In this document: in pieces, positions 5,788 to 7,617 of the stretch | How positions within the stretch are numbered: the first letter of the stretch is position 1 | Layout: every line of letters starts with the position of its first letter | Position numbers and translations under genes: made by a program | From: Candidatus Sulfopaludibacter sp. SbA3 | GTDB lineage: Bacteria > Acidobacteriota > Terriglobia > Bryobacterales > Bryobacteraceae | Assembly (NCBI GenBank): GCA_945861255.1 | Contig: CAMAUG010000191.1 | Location: forward strand, 1-7,617 | Reading direction: 5' to 3' | DNA: 7,617 nucleotides | The notes under the pieces: model-generated | Database searches by the model: none | Seen by the model: only the letters and a program-made list of their open reading frames with translations | What the model was told of the DNA's origin: nothing

Positions 5788-6642
5788 TCACACGGGTGCG
5801 ATCATGACGTTGTCGATGAGGCGCGTGGCCCCCAGCCACATCGCTCCGGCGATCAGAACCGGTCTGTCAATCGTCTCGACGGGCGTGAGGGTTTCCGCGT
5901 CAACGATCGAGAAATATTCCAATCGGATTTGAGGATGCCGGTGGAATAAGGGCAGGACGGCGGCTTGAACACGATCCACTGAGCGCTCCCCGCCGCGCAC
6001 GATGGCTTCGGCGGTGAACAATGCTTGAGACAATGTGGTGGCAGTTTTCCGGTCCTCCGCGGTGAGGCGCCGGTTGCGCGAACTCATGGCCAGGCCATCG
6101 GGCTCGCGGACGGTCTGCACCGGGGCAATTTCGACCGGCACGTTGAGATCGCGCACCATGCGCCGGATTACCGCGAGTTGTTGCGCGTCTTTCTCGCCGA
6201 AGTAAGCGCGGTCCGCCTGGACAATCTGGAAGAGCTTCATCACCACGGTGGCCACCCCGCGAAAGTGGCCGGGGCGGGCCGGCCCGCACAGGTGTTCGGT
6301 GAGAGCCGGAACGTCCACCCAGGCGAGTTGGCCTCCGGGTGGATACATCTCCGCGGAGTCCGGCGCGAAGACAAAATCCACGCCGGCTTCACGGCAGATC
6401 GCTACGTCGTCCTCCAAGGTGCGTGGGTAGCCCTGGAGATCGGCGTTCCGGTCGAACTGCGTTGGATTCACGAAAACAGTCACGACGACGGTGTCGTTCT
6501 CGCGCCTGGCAAGTTCTATCAAACGGCGATGGCCCAAATGCAGGGCTCCCATGGTGGGCACCAGGCCGACGGTTTTCCCATCGCGGCGAACCGGCAGCAG
6601 GCGCTGGCGCAAGTCCGTGATGGAAGAAATCACCACCGTCAT
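5788..6642 (-). CDS. panC: Pantothenate synthetase (pantoate-beta-alanine ligase)
   Basis: Joins (R)-pantoate and beta-alanine with ATP, through a pantoyl-adenylate, to make pantothenate for coenzyme A. The 284-residue length is normal. Motifs in order: VPTMGALHLGH (28-38) with the HxGH nucleotide-binding signature at 35-38, FVNPTQF (57-63), HLCGPARPGHFRGV (117-130), AYFGEKDAQQ (146-155) and GLAMSSRNRRL (183-193), the KMSKS-like loop. The frame is open upstream to 6867, but the extra 75 residues would lie within panB and do not resemble PanC. The ATG at 6642 puts VVISSI at the N-terminus, as expected for the family. That ATG overlaps the panB TGA as ATGA, indicating translational coupling. 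No panD (aspartate decarboxylase, the usual beta-alanine source) is in view. Confidence 0.96.
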   Translation of the reverse strand: MTVVISSITDLRQRLLPVRRDGKTVGLVPTMGALHLGHRRLIELARRENDTVVVTVFVNPTQFDRNADLQGYPRTLEDDVAICREAGVDFVFAPDSAEMYPPGGQLAWVDVPALTEHLCGPARPGHFRGVATVVMKLFQIVQADRAYFGEKDAQQLAVIRRMVRDLNVPVEIAPVQTVREPDGLAMSSRNRRLTAEDRKTATTLSQALFTAEAIVRGGERSVDRVQAAVLPLFHRHPQIRLEYFSIVDAETLTPVETIDRPVLIAGAMWLGATRLIDNVMIAPV

Positions 6643-7424
6643 GGGGAGCCGCCCGACCTCACTTCCGCGGCGAAGCTCCGGGCGGCCTCGAGGACAATCC
6701 GGTCCAGGTCGGCTTTCCGTTTCACGAACGGCGGCGTCTCGCTGGTGAGGCCCAACAGATCGTAACTCACCAGCACTTGCCCATCGCAGTCGGGTCCGGA
6801 GCCGATGCCGATCGTGGGAATGCGGAGGCGGGCGGAGGCTTCCCGCGCCAGGTCGGCGGGAATGCACTCCAGCACCACGGCGAACGCTCCAGCCTTTTCA
6901 AGGGCCGCCGCATCATCCAGCAATCGCCGGCCGGCCTCTACGGTGGTGGCCTGCCGCTTGAAGCCTCCCATGAAGTGCACCGATTGCGGCGTCAAGCCCA
7001 GGTGGCCAATCACCGGAATGCCGAGCGATGCGAGGCGTTCCACGGTAGCCGTGACCGGTCCCCCGCCTTCCAGCTTCACCGCCATCGCTCCACCTTCCTG
7101 CAGCAGGCGGCCGGCATTGCGAACGGCGTCTTCGATGCTGGCCTGATAGCTCATGAACGGCATGTCGGCCACCACGAATGCGCGCCGCGCTCCTCGCCGC
7201 ACGGCGCGCGTGTGGCGGATCATATCCTCCATGGTGACTTCCAGGGTGTCCGTGCCGCCCAAAATCACCATGCCCAGAGAATCGCCCACCAGCAGCACGT
7301 CCGCGCCGGCCGCATCCAGCAGGCGCGCCATGGTGGCGTCGTAGGCGGTGAGCATCACGATTTTTTCGCCGCGACTCTTCATCGCGGGCAGGTCGGGGGC
7401 CCGCAGCGGTTTGGTGCTGGTCAT
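6639..7424 (-). CDS. panB: 3-methyl-2-oxobutanoate hydroxymethyltransferase (ketopantoate hydroxymethyltransferase)
   Basis: First committed step of pantothenate synthesis: transfers a hydroxymethyl group from 5,10-methylenetetrahydrofolate to 2-oxoisovalerate, giving ketopantoate. The 261-residue chain matches the family length and (beta/alpha)8 fold. Visible signatures are MLTAYDATMARLLDAAG (24-40), LLVGDSLGM (44-52) with metal-binding Asp48, VVADMPFMSY (84-93) with Asp87, VKLEGG (116-121) with Glu119, VIGHLGLTPQSVH (138-150), LECIP (185-189) with the conserved Glu186, and GIGSGPDCDGQVLV (206-219). The metal and catalytic roles are by analogy with characterised PanB enzymes. The ATG at 7424 is chosen because the family core starts about 15 residues in; a second ATG 5 nt upstream is out of frame, and there is no clear Shine-Dalgarno. 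It is the first gene of the - strand panB-panC unit. Confidence 0.96.
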   Translation of the reverse strand: MTSTKPLRAPDLPAMKSRGEKIVMLTAYDATMARLLDAAGADVLLVGDSLGMVILGGTDTLEVTMEDMIRHTRAVRRGARRAFVVADMPFMSYQASIEDAVRNAGRLLQEGGAMAVKLEGGGPVTATVERLASLGIPVIGHLGLTPQSVHFMGGFKRQATTVEAGRRLLDDAAALEKAGAFAVVLECIPADLAREASARLRIPTIGIGSGPDCDGQVLVSYDLLGLTSETPPFVKRKADLDRIVLEAARSFAAEVRSGGSP

Positions 7425-7617
7425 GACATTGTTGGCTCAGGTCGCGTGTGTTCCAGACTCCGCCGGGAAGCACCGGAAATTGCCGACCATACGTCTCATC
7501 ATCACACGTCATCGTAACGCGCGCGCGCCAGGGACAGCCGTGACCGGTCCGTGACAGGCGCGCGGCTCGGAGGTCGTTTCCTCACGGTAGCGGCACGGTG
7601 CGGTGGCGGTGAGGTGC
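7425..7617. other. Non-coding upstream region of panB; no supportable gene
   Basis: No frame here gives a protein I can recognise, and short frames running off the right edge lack any family signature. The region should hold the panB promoter, but I see no good -35/-10 pair on the - strand. It does contain a perfect 8-bp inverted repeat, CGCGCGCC (7522-7529) and GGCGCGCG (7557-7564). Inside this are a palindrome GACCGGTC (7542-7549) and two copies of CCGTGAC spaced 11 bp apart (7538-7544 and 7549-7555). These could be a protein-binding site or chance in GC-rich DNA. Confidence 0.4.

Noticed and set aside
6643..6867. 75-residue N-terminal extension of PanC
   Set aside because: It overlaps the conserved 3' part of panB. 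The ATG at 6642 gives the standard PanC length and an ATGA coupling with panB.
7551..7617. Possible divergent gene on the + strand starting at GTG 7551 and running off the edge
   Set aside because: Only 22 codons are visible, with a poorly placed purine-rich stretch upstream and no recognisable N-terminal sequence. It cannot be told from chance in GC-rich DNA.

Overview
This is a GC-rich bacterial chromosomal window of housekeeping and cell-envelope genes. I see no phage, IS, CRISPR, tRNA or rRNA. The gene set (an OmpH/Skp-like periplasmic chaperone, two type I signal peptidases in tandem, and a single-domain GDP-mannose pyrophosphorylase) indicates a Gram-negative, outer-membrane-bearing organism. 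Gene style and order suggest Acidobacteriota, perhaps a Solibacter/Bryobacter relative, but that is an impression from memory and not a search result.

Left part, + strand (1-4350). The window opens inside the 3' end of an alkaline-phosphatase/phosphodiesterase superfamily gene. A compact + strand cluster follows after a 79-bp gap: ompH/skp-like gene, a 164-residue single-pass membrane protein of unknown function, lepB copy 1, lepB copy 2, and manC. Gaps are 35, 11 and 31 bp, and the last junction is a TAATG stop/start overlap, so a common transcript is likely. The products fit one theme: precursor cleavage at the inner membrane, chaperoning of outer-membrane proteins, and supply of GDP-mannose for surface glycans.

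Right part, - strand (4415-7424). Reading leftwards there are panB, then panC (coupled by an ATGA overlap), a 149-bp gap, and an argD-like class III aminotransferase that converges on manC. PanB and PanC make pantothenate, the precursor of coenzyme A. The aminotransferase is most simply the arginine-pathway acetylornithine aminotransferase.

Non-coding stretches. The panC-argD gap holds an inverted-repeat element with two mutually exclusive folds. The manC-argD convergent gap holds a GC-rich imperfect stem. The last 193 bp upstream of panB hold no supportable gene, but contain a short inverted repeat and a heptamer direct repeat.

The window is largely ordinary. The points most worth a second look are the lepB tandem duplication, the unknown membrane protein inside this cluster, and the structured panC-argD spacer. 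I found no clear sign of a wholly new system.
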